From assembly GCF_009755225.1 (NCBI RefSeq), contig NZ_WQKZ01000002.1, forward strand, positions 62,001-126,000: a stretch of 64,000 bases of DNA. The letters run 5' to 3'. The notes under the pieces were generated by a model that saw only the letters and a program-made list of their open reading frames with translations, had not been told where the DNA came from and searched no databases. The position numbers were made by a program, and so were the translations under genes. How positions within the stretch are numbered: the stretch's first letter is position 1; every line of letters begins with the position of its first letter. Source of the stretch: Hymenobacter ginkgonis (GTDB lineage: Bacteria > Bacteroidota > Bacteroidia > Cytophagales > Hymenobacteraceae). This document shows, in pieces, positions 34,573 to 42,583 of this stretch.

Positions 34573-36012
34573 ATGACCTCCCCAACTATCTTTATTGCGC
34601 TGCTGGAGTTGCTGGCCGTAGCGCTGATTTTGTGGCAGCAATTTCGATTTTTCAGGCAAACCCAGGCGCAGCTCGACAGCCTCCGGGCGCTGTTTCCGCC
34701 CGCGTCGGCCTTGGGTCTCAACCGCACCACCGACCCCGATACTGGCCAGCAAGTAGACCTGCTGCAAGCGCCGCCCGCTACCAGCGACACCTTCCAACGC
34801 ATTGTGAATGACACCAATGCGTACTTGCTAAAGAACAAAGGCACCGCCGACTTCAATATCCTCACCAGCATTACCGAGCGGGCCGTGGCCGCGCTCGATG
34901 CCGACCTGCAATCGGGCATTTCCACGCCGCTCTACATCGGGCTCATGGGCACGTTTGGCGGTGCCATTTTGGGGCTACTGAGTTTAGGCTTGGTGGGCGG
35001 CGGGCAATTTGACGAAGGTGCCATTCAGGCTTTTTTGCGGGGCGTCACCATTGCCATGCTCGGCAGTTTGTGCGGCCTGGGCCTCACGCTACGCAGCAAC
35101 GCGGCCTATAAGGACGTGCGCCGCCAGGCCGAGCAGCGCCGCAACGATTACTACACCTTTTTGCAGGTGCAGTTGCTGCCCATTCTGCACTCCGATATGG
35201 CGGGCAGCTTGGGCAATTTAAAATCGGTGCTCGACGCGTTCAACCAAGAATTTCTAAGCAAGATTTTCGAGTTTGGTCCTATTGTACAAGCGCTCAATGA
35301 GAACATCAGCACCCAAAAAGACTTCCTGCAAGAGCTGCAAAAAGTGGGCTATACCCAAATGGCCGACGCCAGCATTCGGGTATTCGACAAAGTAGCCCAG
35401 AGTGCCCACCACTTCGAGAATTTTTTGACTTACCAGCAGGAGCTCAACGAGATGCTGCGCAACGGCCAAGCCGTAGGCACTACCCTCACCGACTTGCTCG
35501 GGCGCCTGCGCGGCCTCGAGGCAGGCCTCAACCAAGTGCCCGCGCTGGTGCAGCAGCACGAGGGGGTAGTGCAAGAGCAGCTGCGTTTTTTTCAGCAGCA
35601 CCAGCAGGCAATGGGCCAGGCTGCCAGCCAAACCGAGCGCTTTTTCGACGAGCAGTACCACCAGCTAGCCGCCACCATGCGGGCCCGCATGGGCGCCTTT
35701 CAGCAGGAAGCCGCGGCGGCCGAAAATATCTGGCAAGAACATTTCCGGGTGCTGAACCAAGACAATATTTACGCCCGCATCGTGCAGTATATGAGTCCGT
35801 TTAGCGAGCTGCCGGCGCAGCAAAAAGCGCTAAACGCCTTGCAAGAACGGCAAGCTGCCCAAACCGCCCAGGCGCTGCAAGCCATGCAGGCTCGCCTAGC
35901 CGCCGATACGGCGCTGCAACAGCAACTCCTTACCCAGGTGACCCGCACCAACAACGTGCTCGAGCGCATGGAGCAACGCAACTGGTTTCAGCGACTAGTG
36001 GGCACCAAGTAG
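34573..36012 (+). CDS. MotA/ZorA/ExbB-like channel protein with a long coiled-coil tail
   Basis: The 479-residue protein has one N-terminal helix (IALLELLAVALILWQQF), then a MotA/TolQ/ExbB-like pair near residues 118-142 (LYIGLMGTFGGAILGLLSLG) and 155-173 (GVTIAMLGSLCGLGLTL). About 300 residues of Gln/Ala/Glu-rich helix follow, predicted as a long coiled coil reaching into the cytosol. This is the plan of ZorA of the Zorya anti-phage system and of other ion-driven stator proteins. It is followed by a MotB/OmpA-like gene one base after the stop, the expected partner. The start is ATG 34573. Confidence 0.8.
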   Translation: MTSPTIFIALLELLAVALILWQQFRFFRQTQAQLDSLRALFPPASALGLNRTTDPDTGQQVDLLQAPPATSDTFQRIVNDTNAYLLKNKGTADFNILTSITERAVAALDADLQSGISTPLYIGLMGTFGGAILGLLSLGLVGGGQFDEGAIQAFLRGVTIAMLGSLCGLGLTLRSNAAYKDVRRQAEQRRNDYYTFLQVQLLPILHSDMAGSLGNLKSVLDAFNQEFLSKIFEFGPIVQALNENISTQKDFLQELQKVGYTQMADASIRVFDKVAQSAHHFENFLTYQQELNEMLRNGQAVGTTLTDLLGRLRGLEAGLNQVPALVQQHEGVVQEQLRFFQQHQQAMGQAASQTERFFDEQYHQLAATMRARMGAFQQEAAAAENIWQEHFRVLNQDNIYARIVQYMSPFSELPAQQKALNALQERQAAQTAQALQAMQARLAADTALQQQLLTQVTRTNNVLERMEQRNWFQRLVGTK

Positions 36013-36013
36013 C

Positions 36014-36700
36014 ATGAACCAGGACCGCAAAGATTTTTTCTGGCCCAGCTACGTGGACCTGATGACGGCCCTCTTCCTGGTGATGTTGGTGTTGTTTGTG
36101 CTCAGCTACAAGCGTTTCCAGGATAAGCAAGCCAGCTTGGAGCAAGCCAAGGCCCGGCTCGAAGTGCAGCTGAAAGAAAAGAAAAAGCTTGATGAGATAC
36201 GCGCGGCGCTGGCACGCCTCGAAGACCCGCGCTACTTCGTGTACAACCAGCAGTTCAAGCGCTACGAGTTAAGTTTTAATATCTCTTTCGCGGCTAACAG
36301 CTCCGAGCTACCGGCGGCCGACAAGCCGCGCCTGCTGGCGGCGGGCCGCTTTATGCTGAACAAGCTAAGCGCCCTGGGCACAAAGGATAACATTCAGTAT
36401 TTGGTAGTTATCGAAGGGCGTACGGCGCGTTTCATCCGTTCTCTACCCAGTGGCGGCTACTCCTACGACGACCCGCGCAACTTCGATGGCACCATCACGC
36501 GCCAAATCAGCTACCTGCGGGCACTGGCCGTGTACCGGTTGTGGCGCGAAGCGGGCATTGAGTTTCCGGCCCCACGCTACGAGGTAATGCCGGCCGGCAG
36601 CGGCTTCGGCGGCGTAGGCCGCTACCAAGGCGCACAAGAAGATTTGAACCGCCGCTTCATCATCCAGATTCAGCCTAAAATCGGTTCGCTAGGGCGCTAA
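36014..36700 (+). CDS. MotB/ZorB-like OmpA-domain protein
   Basis: The 228-residue protein has an N-terminal helix with the ion-coupling aspartate D15 in SYVDLMTALFLVMLVLFVLS, as in MotB, TolR and ZorB. A short coiled coil follows (residues 37-70), then an OmpA-like peptidoglycan-binding domain (ISFAANSSELPAADKPRLLA, VVIEGRTA, ISYLRALAVYRLW, and NRRFIIQIQPK at the end). It should form a stator with the preceding protein, taking energy from an ion gradient and holding the cell wall. The start at 36014 is one base after the upstream stop. Confidence 0.85.
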   Translation: MNQDRKDFFWPSYVDLMTALFLVMLVLFVLSYKRFQDKQASLEQAKARLEVQLKEKKKLDEIRAALARLEDPRYFVYNQQFKRYELSFNISFAANSSELPAADKPRLLAAGRFMLNKLSALGTKDNIQYLVVIEGRTARFIRSLPSGGYSYDDPRNFDGTITRQISYLRALAVYRLWREAGIEFPAPRYEVMPAGSGFGGVGRYQGAQEDLNRRFIIQIQPKIGSLGR

Positions 36701-36724
36701 CTACCCAGCAAAACCGAAGCCCGA

Positions 36725-38077
36725 TTACTGCTCAACGGTGCTTTCCAGGAGCCGTTCTTGCCGCAAGTAAATGAGTTTATAATCAGCATCAAAGCGGGCC
36801 CGCACCTGGGCGCGTAGCCGCTGGTAGGCCTGGCGCGAAGGATGGTACACGCGGCTGGCCTCCACGAATGTGGCCATGCGCGTGCCATCGGCGGCGGGCG
36901 CGCTCACGCGGAGCGTGCCGGGCTCAATCTGGAGCACTGCCCGCTTGTTATCAGGGAAGAAATTGCGGTTGAAACTCGCGTCGATGTCGGCGGGCGTCAG
37001 GTTTTGCTGAATGTAGAGGCGCTGCACGTGCGGCGCAAAGTGCTGGGCCGCCGAAAAGGGCGGCGCCAGCATATCGGCGTAGTAGCCGGCCATGGTAGTG
37101 CGTATTGCAACAATGGGCTCGGTATCACCGGCTTCAGGCGCCGCGGGCACTGCGCGCGGCATTACTTCAGAAGCTACTGCGGCTTCGACGGGCGCAGCCG
37201 CCTTGGGCGAGCTAGCTGGCTTGCGCTTCGGGGCGCTGGCGCGGAGGGCGGGGGTAGCCGCCGCCGAGTCGGCGGGCACGAGCGCTTGGGTATTTTTCTT
37301 AGCCTTGCGTTTTTTTGCCTTGCTCGTTTTCGTTGTGCGCTTGCTGCGCGGCTTGGCCTTGGCCGCTACCGGCGCCGTGGAAGTTTCCGATGCGGCGGGC
37401 GGGCGCGGGCTGGTAAGCTGCTCGTCGGGGTGCGAGCCTACCACCTGCCAGTATAGCAACAGCAATAGCCCCAAGATGCCAACTGCCAGCAGCACCTTAG
37501 GCAGTATACTCGGGCTAGCTGGTGGCGCAACGGCGCGCGGCACCGCGGCCGGCCTAGGCGGCGGCGGACTGGCAGGCGGCAGCGGCTCAGGAACCGAATT
37601 GACCAGAAAATCAATCGCTTCGGCAGACTGGCTAACGATTGGCGTGGGCGCGGCGGGCGGCAAAAAGGTGGGCGCCACCGGCTCCAGCTCAATCTTTTTA
37701 CCAAACAAGTAGCTGGCGTCGGGGGCGGCTGGCGGCGGGGTAGGCGGTGGTACTGCCGCGGCGGGCGGCACCGGCGCCACCGGGGTAGGCGCAACAACAG
37801 GGGTAGGCGGGGCGGGCGGCGTCTCGGTAAAGAAGGAAGTAAGCGGCGGTAATTCCAGCGGCGTGGCGTCGCCCTCCGCCACGGCGGGGGGGGTAGGCAG
37901 CAGGCTGGTTGGTGGGGCCACCGGCGCGGGCGCATCGGGGTGCAGCAGCTTTTCCTTGGCCAGGGCAAATAGCGCCGGGGTAAGGAGGCCCGCCTCGTAC
38001 GCAGCAGTTAGCTGCTCGAGCTCGGTGCGGGGGGGTAGGTTGGGCAAAAAATCGACCGGGGTTGCTTCGTCGGCCAT
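36725..38077 (-). CDS. SHOCT-like/proline-rich single-pass membrane protein
   Basis: The 450-residue protein begins with a short SHOCT-like helix pair (LEQLTAAYEAGLLTPALFAL, residues 18-37), followed by about 140 residues rich in Pro, Ala and Thr. A membrane helix lies near 195-215 (VLLAVGILGLLLLLYWQVV). A Lys/Ala-rich basic stretch and a C-terminal folded domain of about 130 residues follow (MAGYYADMLAPPFSAAQHFA, then LIYLRQERLLEST). It is convergent with the motor operon, ending 24 bp from it. Its design (linker, helix, globular end) mirrors the 33035 protein, so it may belong to the same machine, but that is only context. Confidence 0.6.
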   Translation of the reverse strand: MADEATPVDFLPNLPPRTELEQLTAAYEAGLLTPALFALAKEKLLHPDAPAPVAPPTSLLPTPPAVAEGDATPLELPPLTSFFTETPPAPPTPVVAPTPVAPVPPAAAVPPPTPPPAAPDASYLFGKKIELEPVAPTFLPPAAPTPIVSQSAEAIDFLVNSVPEPLPPASPPPPRPAAVPRAVAPPASPSILPKVLLAVGILGLLLLLYWQVVGSHPDEQLTSPRPPAASETSTAPVAAKAKPRSKRTTKTSKAKKRKAKKNTQALVPADSAAATPALRASAPKRKPASSPKAAAPVEAAVASEVMPRAVPAAPEAGDTEPIVAIRTTMAGYYADMLAPPFSAAQHFAPHVQRLYIQQNLTPADIDASFNRNFFPDNKRAVLQIEPGTLRVSAPAADGTRMATFVEASRVYHPSRQAYQRLRAQVRARFDADYKLIYLRQERLLESTVEQ

Positions 38078-38168
38078 AGCAGCGGGGGCGTGGGCGCAGG
38101 CCTGCGCCGCAACAAGTTAGAATTATGGCAAGTTAGAGGTGAAACCTATACGTAAATTTCCCTGGCCT

Positions 38169-38609
38169 ATGCACCTTTTGCTTCGCTTTCCGGTGGGCGC
38201 GCCGCCCGCCAAGGTCTTGGCCGGCTTCACCCGCGAGCTGTTTGTGGCGCTGGCGCCGCCTTTTCCAACGTTCCATCTTATTCGCTACGACGGCAATACT
38301 ACCGGCGACACCGTCATCATCGAGTTGCAAGTGGGCCCTAAGCGCTGGCGCTGGACCTCCCTCATCACCGACTACGGCGCCCGACCCGACGGCACCCATT
38401 ACTTCGTAGACGAAGGCCAAATACTGCCCGCGCCGCTGCGCCAGTGGCGGCATCGCCACCTCATCGAGCCCGCGCCGGGCGGTGGCAGCGTCATCGTCGA
38501 AGACATCACCTTTGGCACCGGCCGCCGCTGGCTCGACCTTCTTATTTGGCCCGCTATGTGGGCGCAATTCAGCTTGCGCGGTCCGGTGTACCGGCGGTGG
38601 TTCAAATAA
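38169..38609 (+). CDS. SRPBCC-fold protein
   Basis: The product is 146 residues with the helix-grip (SRPBCC) pattern seen in a Bacteroidota family: FTRELFVALAPPFPTFHLIR, GDTVIIELQVGPKRWRWTS, HYFVDEGQILPAPLRQWRHR and VIVEDITFGTG. Members bind hydrophobic ligands, but the ligand here is unknown. The ATG at 38169 lines up with the usual family start; a GTG at 38139 would add ten basic residues. A palindromic repeat begins six bases after the stop. Confidence 0.7.
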   Translation: MHLLLRFPVGAPPAKVLAGFTRELFVALAPPFPTFHLIRYDGNTTGDTVIIELQVGPKRWRWTSLITDYGARPDGTHYFVDEGQILPAPLRQWRHRHLIEPAPGGGSVIVEDITFGTGRRWLDLLIWPAMWAQFSLRGPVYRRWFK

Positions 38610-38614
38610 AAAAA

Positions 38615-38699
38615 GTCGTCATGCTGAATGCAGAGCAGCCCCTCGCCCGTTTCGTCCACTGAGGCGGGCAAGATGCTTCCCTGCGGTCAGCATGACGAC
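38615..38699. repeat. Palindromic intergenic repeat, GTCATGCTGAATG variant
   Basis: GTCGTCATGCTGAATGCAG and CTGCGGTCAGCATGACGAC form the arms, with CGCCCG/GGCGGGC-like pairing inside. It is a diverged copy of the 34447 repeat. Confidence 0.8.
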
Positions 38700-38733
38700 C
38701 TTTGTAGGTACTTACCTACTAAGTGCCTTCTAT

Positions 38734-39927
38734 ATGCCCGCTACCATCGTCCTCAAAAACGGAAAAGACCACTCGCTACGCCGCCGCCACCCCTGGGTAT
38801 TTTCGGGCGCCATTGCCCGCGTGCAGGGCGAGCCCGCCGAGGGGGCCGCTGTGCGCGTCGAAACCCAGTCGGGCGAATTGCTGGGGGTAGGGCACTACTC
38901 GGGCAGCGGCTCCATCGCGGTGCGGATGCTGGATTTTGGCCCCGAAGCCGAGCTGCCTACCCCCGATTTTTGGGTGAAGCGCCTGGCTAATGCCTACGCC
39001 CTGCGCCAGCGCCTGGCCCTAACGGGCACGGCCGATACCAATGTTTTTCGGTTGGTGCACGCCGAGGGCGACGGCCTGCCCGGCCTCATCATCGACGTAT
39101 ATGGCGATGTGGCCGTGGTGCAGGCGCATAGCGTGGGCATGTACCGCGCTCGCCCCGAAATAGCTAGTGCCCTGCAAGTTGTGTTTGGCGACAAGCTACG
39201 TGCCATCTACGACAAGAGCGCCGAAACTACGCCCGGCCACGCCGTGGGCGAGGGCAAAAATGGCTACCTCTTCGGCGAAAGCACCGGCCACGAGCACCTC
39301 GTGCATGAGAACGGCCACCAGTTTGCCGTCGATTGGGAGACGGGCCAGAAGACGGGCTTTTTCATCGACCAACGCGATAACCGCGCCCTGCTAGCGCGCT
39401 ACTCGCCGGGCCGCCGGGTGCTCAACACGTTTTGCTACACCGGCGGCTTCTCGGTGTACGCCCTCGAAGCGGGCGCCGAGTTGGTGCATTCCGTCGATAG
39501 CAGTAAAAAGGCCATCGCCCTTACCGAGCGCAACGCCGAGCTGTCTAGCCACGCCGACCGCCACGCCGCCTACCCCGACGACGTGCTCACGTTTCTCAAA
39601 AGCCACTCGGCCGAGTACGATTTGCTCGTGCTCGACCCGCCCGCTTTTGCCAAGCACCTCAGCGCCCGCCACGCCGCCCTCATGGGTTACAAGCGCCTGA
39701 ACGCGGCCGGCATCGCGCACCTCGCGCCGGGCGGACTGCTATTTACTTTTTCGTGCTCGCAAGTAGTTAGCCCCGAGCTATTTGAAGGCGCCGTGCTGGC
39801 AGCAGCCATCGAAGCTGGGCGGCCGGCGCGCATCCTGCACCGCCTCACCCAACCCGCCGACCACCCAGTGAGCTTGTTTCACCCCGAAGGCGCGTATTTG
39901 AAGGGCCTGGTGCTGGCCGTGGAATAA
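38734..39927 (+). CDS. 23S rRNA (cytosine-C5)-methyltransferase RlmI-type
   Basis: The 397-residue protein has an N-terminal PUA-type RNA-binding domain (RRHPWVFSGAIARVQGEP) and a class I SAM methyltransferase domain: VLNTFCYTGGFSVYALEAGA (motif I), LTERNAELSSHADRHA and LLVLDPPAFAKHLSARHAAL (motif IV), then FTFSCSQVVSPELFEGAV with a possible catalytic Cys. This is the layout of RlmI/RlmK-like enzymes that methylate ribosomal RNA bases. The exact position methylated is not readable. The start at ATG 38734 precedes the PUA domain; the frame extends upstream through the repeat, but that part is not protein-like. Confidence 0.88.
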   Translation: MPATIVLKNGKDHSLRRRHPWVFSGAIARVQGEPAEGAAVRVETQSGELLGVGHYSGSGSIAVRMLDFGPEAELPTPDFWVKRLANAYALRQRLALTGTADTNVFRLVHAEGDGLPGLIIDVYGDVAVVQAHSVGMYRARPEIASALQVVFGDKLRAIYDKSAETTPGHAVGEGKNGYLFGESTGHEHLVHENGHQFAVDWETGQKTGFFIDQRDNRALLARYSPGRRVLNTFCYTGGFSVYALEAGAELVHSVDSSKKAIALTERNAELSSHADRHAAYPDDVLTFLKSHSAEYDLLVLDPPAFAKHLSARHAALMGYKRLNAAGIAHLAPGGLLFTFSCSQVVSPELFEGAVLAAAIEAGRPARILHRLTQPADHPVSLFHPEGAYLKGLVLAVE

Positions 39928-39938
39928 CCAGTCATAGA

Positions 39939-40037
39939 TTAAAAGAACGTCCTGCTGAGCTTGCCGAAGCCTCTCTACCGCCTCGCTGAATGAAGCGGTA
40001 AAGATGCTTCGACAAGCTCAGCAGGACGTTCTTTTAA
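39939..40037. repeat. Palindromic intergenic repeat, GTCCTGCTGAGC variant
   Basis: The arms TTAAAAGAACGTCCTGCTGA and TCAGCAGGACGTTCTTTTAA are exact reverse complements and extend inwards through CTTGCCGAAGC/GCTTCGACAAG. It sits between two convergent genes and could terminate both. Confidence 0.85.
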
Positions 40038-40043
40038 TTATCA

Positions 40044-40442
40044 TTACACTTCACTCGGGCGCAGGGGGGTAGGGCGGCGGTGGTCGTCCACGGCCACGAA
40101 CGTGAAGGAGCCCGTAACGGCCAGTAGGCGGCCTTCGGCGTACATCTGCTCTACGTATAGCTCGACGCGCACTTGCAGGCTGGTTCGGCCCACATGCACC
40201 ACATTGCCAATGAGTTCGACCAGCGTGCCACCGGGAATGGGGTGCGTAAAATCGACTTTATCGGAGGAAACCGTCACCATTTTGAGGCGCGAAAACCGGG
40301 TGGCCGTGATGAAGGCCACCTCGTCCATCAGCATGAGCGTGGCCCCGCCAAACAGCGTGTCGTAGTGGTTGGTCGTGTTGGGAAAAACGGCTTTAAAGAT
40401 GCGCGTTTCGGCGCGGGCAATCTGGTCGGCGAGGGCTAGCAT
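40044..40442 (-). CDS. Hot-dog-fold acyl-CoA thioesterase (YciA-like)
   Basis: The 132-residue protein matches YciA-type acyl-CoA thioesterases, which hydrolyse acyl-CoA to free acid and CoA in the cytosol. Key stretches are NHYDTLFGGATLMLMDEVAF, holding the catalytic Asp in MDE, and FTHPIPGGTLVELIGNVVHV. The start is ATG 40442. It lies about 180 bp downstream of a cobalamin riboswitch on the same strand, an unexpected neighbour for this enzyme. Confidence 0.88.
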   Translation of the reverse strand: MLALADQIARAETRIFKAVFPNTTNHYDTLFGGATLMLMDEVAFITATRFSRLKMVTVSSDKVDFTHPIPGGTLVELIGNVVHVGRTSLQVRVELYVEQMYAEGRLLAVTGSFTFVAVDDHRRPTPLRPSEV

Positions 40443-40551
40443 GGGGGGTAGGGATTATTGAAAATACCGGCTTACGGCGCCCTATTTCTTGCACTTCCCC
40501 GCCCTATAAAGCCTTCACTCAGACCCAGCTACGCCAGCACCAGCCACTGCG

Positions 40552-40614
40552 CTAGGCAGCAACCAGCCACGCGTGCCAAACCCAATGCCAAGCCTCAAAG
40601 CGCGGAGGAAGCAT
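40552..40614 (-). CDS. Possible 20-residue peptide just after the riboswitch
   Basis: An ATG at 40614, six bases past the riboswitch core, opens a 20-codon frame (MLPPRFEAWHWVWHAWLVAA) ending at TAG. It is Trp-rich and could be a leader peptide or chance. It does not resemble a known B12 gene. Confidence 0.2.
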   Translation of the reverse strand: MLPPRFEAWHWVWHAWLVAA

Positions 40615-40619
40615 CAATT

Positions 40620-40805
40620 AGCGGCCGGCAGGTCTCCTGACTTTGTACCATGCTTACCCCCTCCTTCTCGGCCGAGGCCAATGGAAACTTGCGGGGTGGC
40701 ACTGGGTGGGTACTTACAGTAGCGCGTCTGTGCGGGAGTTTCACCCGCTTCCCTTTTCATTTCGGCCTTCTTGCTAAGGAAGCGCCGAAAACCGTCCGCT
40801 GGTTG
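40620..40805 (-). ncRNA. Cobalamin (B12) riboswitch
   Basis: Read on the minus strand, this segment contains AAAAGGGAAGCGGGTGAAA, then CACAGACGCGCTACTGTAAG and, at the 3' end, AGTCAGGAGACCTGCC. These are the conserved blocks of the adenosylcobalamin riboswitch in the expected order and spacing. A TACCTTCG at about 40834-40841 could be the -7 promoter element. No B12-related gene follows on the same strand; the next genes are the 20-residue frame and the thioesterase. Confidence 0.9.
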
Positions 40806-40983
40806 ATTTTGTAAAATCGTAGCAGCAATAAACCGCCGCGAAGGTAGCGCGGCCGCCACGAGTAGGCGCAGGCGCTGTTTCGTGAGCGGGCCAAACGCGG
40901 CTTCGCAGCATCGGGGCTACCGCGCCCGTATTTTCGCCAGTAGCGGCCAAACTTATCACCCGGCCGCGGTGGTTAGCAGCGTA

Positions 40984-42492
40984 GTGTTTAAGAAAAAGAA
41001 ATTGCCGCCTTCGCGGCAGCCAGTAGCCGTAGTGGGGGCGGGCGTGGCCGGGCTGGCGGCGGCCGTGCGGCTGGCCGTAGCTGGGCACCCCGTCACGGTG
41101 TTCGAGGCCAGCGCCTCGTTTGGGGGCAAGATGCACCAATTTGACCTGCCGGGTGCGGCGGGCGCGTACCGTTTCGACGCGGGCCCGTCGCTGTTTACGC
41201 TGCCGCAGTTGGTGGACGATATTTTTCGGCTGGCCCACCGCGCGCCGGCCGATTATTTCCGCTACGAGCGCCTCGACCCGATTACGAACTATTTTTTTGC
41301 CGATGGCACGCGCCTCACGGCCTGGGCCGACGCGGACAAGTTTGCTGCCGAGGTCGAGCAAAAGCTGGGCGTGCCGGCGGGCGATGTAGCGCAGTTTTTG
41401 GCACGCAGCGGCCGGGCCTACGACGCCACAGCGGGCACTTTCCTGCACAAGTCACTGCACAAGGCCGGCACCTATCTCAGCCCTGAAACCCTGAAAGCCG
41501 TGGCCGCCCTACCCTCCCTCGGGCTCACGGGCACCATGCACGCGCGCCACGAAAGCGCCTTTGGGCGCGACCCGCGCCTGGTGCAATTATTTGACCGCTA
41601 CGCGACTTACAACGGCTCCGACCCGTACCAGGCGCCGGCCACGCTCTCGCTCATTCCGCATTTGGAGCACGGCATTGGCGCGTTTTACCCCGAGGGGGGC
41701 ATCTATGCCATTGCCCAGAGCCTGCACCGTTTGGCCGAAGAGTTTGGGGTGAAATTTCGCTTCGGCGAGCCCGTGCGCGAGATTCTGACCGCCGGCACGC
41801 TCGTTACGGGCGTGCGCACCGACCAGGATATTTACGACTTTGGGCTGGTGGTGAGCAACATGGACGTGGTGCCCACCTATCGCCGCTTACTGCCCAGCCA
41901 GCCCGCGCCCGAGCGCACGCTGGCCCAACCGCGCTCGTCGTCGGCCCTTATTTTTTATTGGGGGGTAGGGCGTTCGTTTCCCGAATTAGATGTGCACAAC
42001 ATCTTTTTCTCGGCTGATTATAAGGCTGAATTCGACGCCATTTTTCAGCAGAAAACCGTGGCCGACGACGTGACGGTGTACGTCAACATCACCTCCAAAA
42101 AAACGCTCACCGACGCCCCCGCTGGCCACGAAAACTGGTTTGTGATGGTGAACGTACCCCACGACGAAGGCCAGGACTGGGCCGCCCTCACCGCCCAAAC
42201 GCGCCGCGTGGTGCTGGCCAAGCTCAGCCGCGCGCTGGGCGTAGAGCTGGAGCCGCTTATCCGGGCCGAAAAAACGTGGACGCCGCCCGGCATCGCGGCC
42301 GATACGTCGTCGTTTGGGGGTGCTTTGTACGGCAGCTCCAGCAACAATGCGCTGGCGGCTTTTTTGCGGCACCCCAACTTTTCGGGCCGGCTCGATGGGC
42401 TGTACTTTTGCGGCGGCTCGGTGCATCCGGGCGGCGGCATTCCGCTGTGTTTACTTTCGGCCAAAATTGTCGCCGAGCTTATTTTAAATTAA
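40984..42492 (+). CDS. crtD: Phytoene-desaturase-family carotenoid oxidoreductase (CrtD-like)
   Basis: The 502-residue FAD enzyme has the N-terminal dinucleotide-binding motif VAVVGAGVAGLAAAVRLA followed by VFEASASFGGKMHQF, GYRFDAGPS-type (AYRFDAGPSLFTLPQLVDD) and the C-terminal GLYFCGGSVHPGGGIPLCLL block of CrtI/CrtD enzymes. A cruF-like gene follows, so a 1-hydroxycarotenoid 3,4-desaturase role in flexixanthin/myxol-type pigments is more likely than phytoene desaturation. No ATG is available before the FAD motif; GTG 40984 is chosen over GTG 40882. Confidence 0.85.
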   Translation: MFKKKKLPPSRQPVAVVGAGVAGLAAAVRLAVAGHPVTVFEASASFGGKMHQFDLPGAAGAYRFDAGPSLFTLPQLVDDIFRLAHRAPADYFRYERLDPITNYFFADGTRLTAWADADKFAAEVEQKLGVPAGDVAQFLARSGRAYDATAGTFLHKSLHKAGTYLSPETLKAVAALPSLGLTGTMHARHESAFGRDPRLVQLFDRYATYNGSDPYQAPATLSLIPHLEHGIGAFYPEGGIYAIAQSLHRLAEEFGVKFRFGEPVREILTAGTLVTGVRTDQDIYDFGLVVSNMDVVPTYRRLLPSQPAPERTLAQPRSSSALIFYWGVGRSFPELDVHNIFFSADYKAEFDAIFQQKTVADDVTVYVNITSKKTLTDAPAGHENWFVMVNVPHDEGQDWAALTAQTRRVVLAKLSRALGVELEPLIRAEKTWTPPGIAADTSSFGGALYGSSSNNALAAFLRHPNFSGRLDGLYFCGGSVHPGGGIPLCLLSAKIVAELILN

Positions 42493-42583
42493 AAATGGTG
42501 AAGCAGGAATCATGCAGTAAGCAACTGGCTACCAGTGGGTAGTTCATGATTTTTTTACTTCCTAGTTTTTAATTATTTCATTC

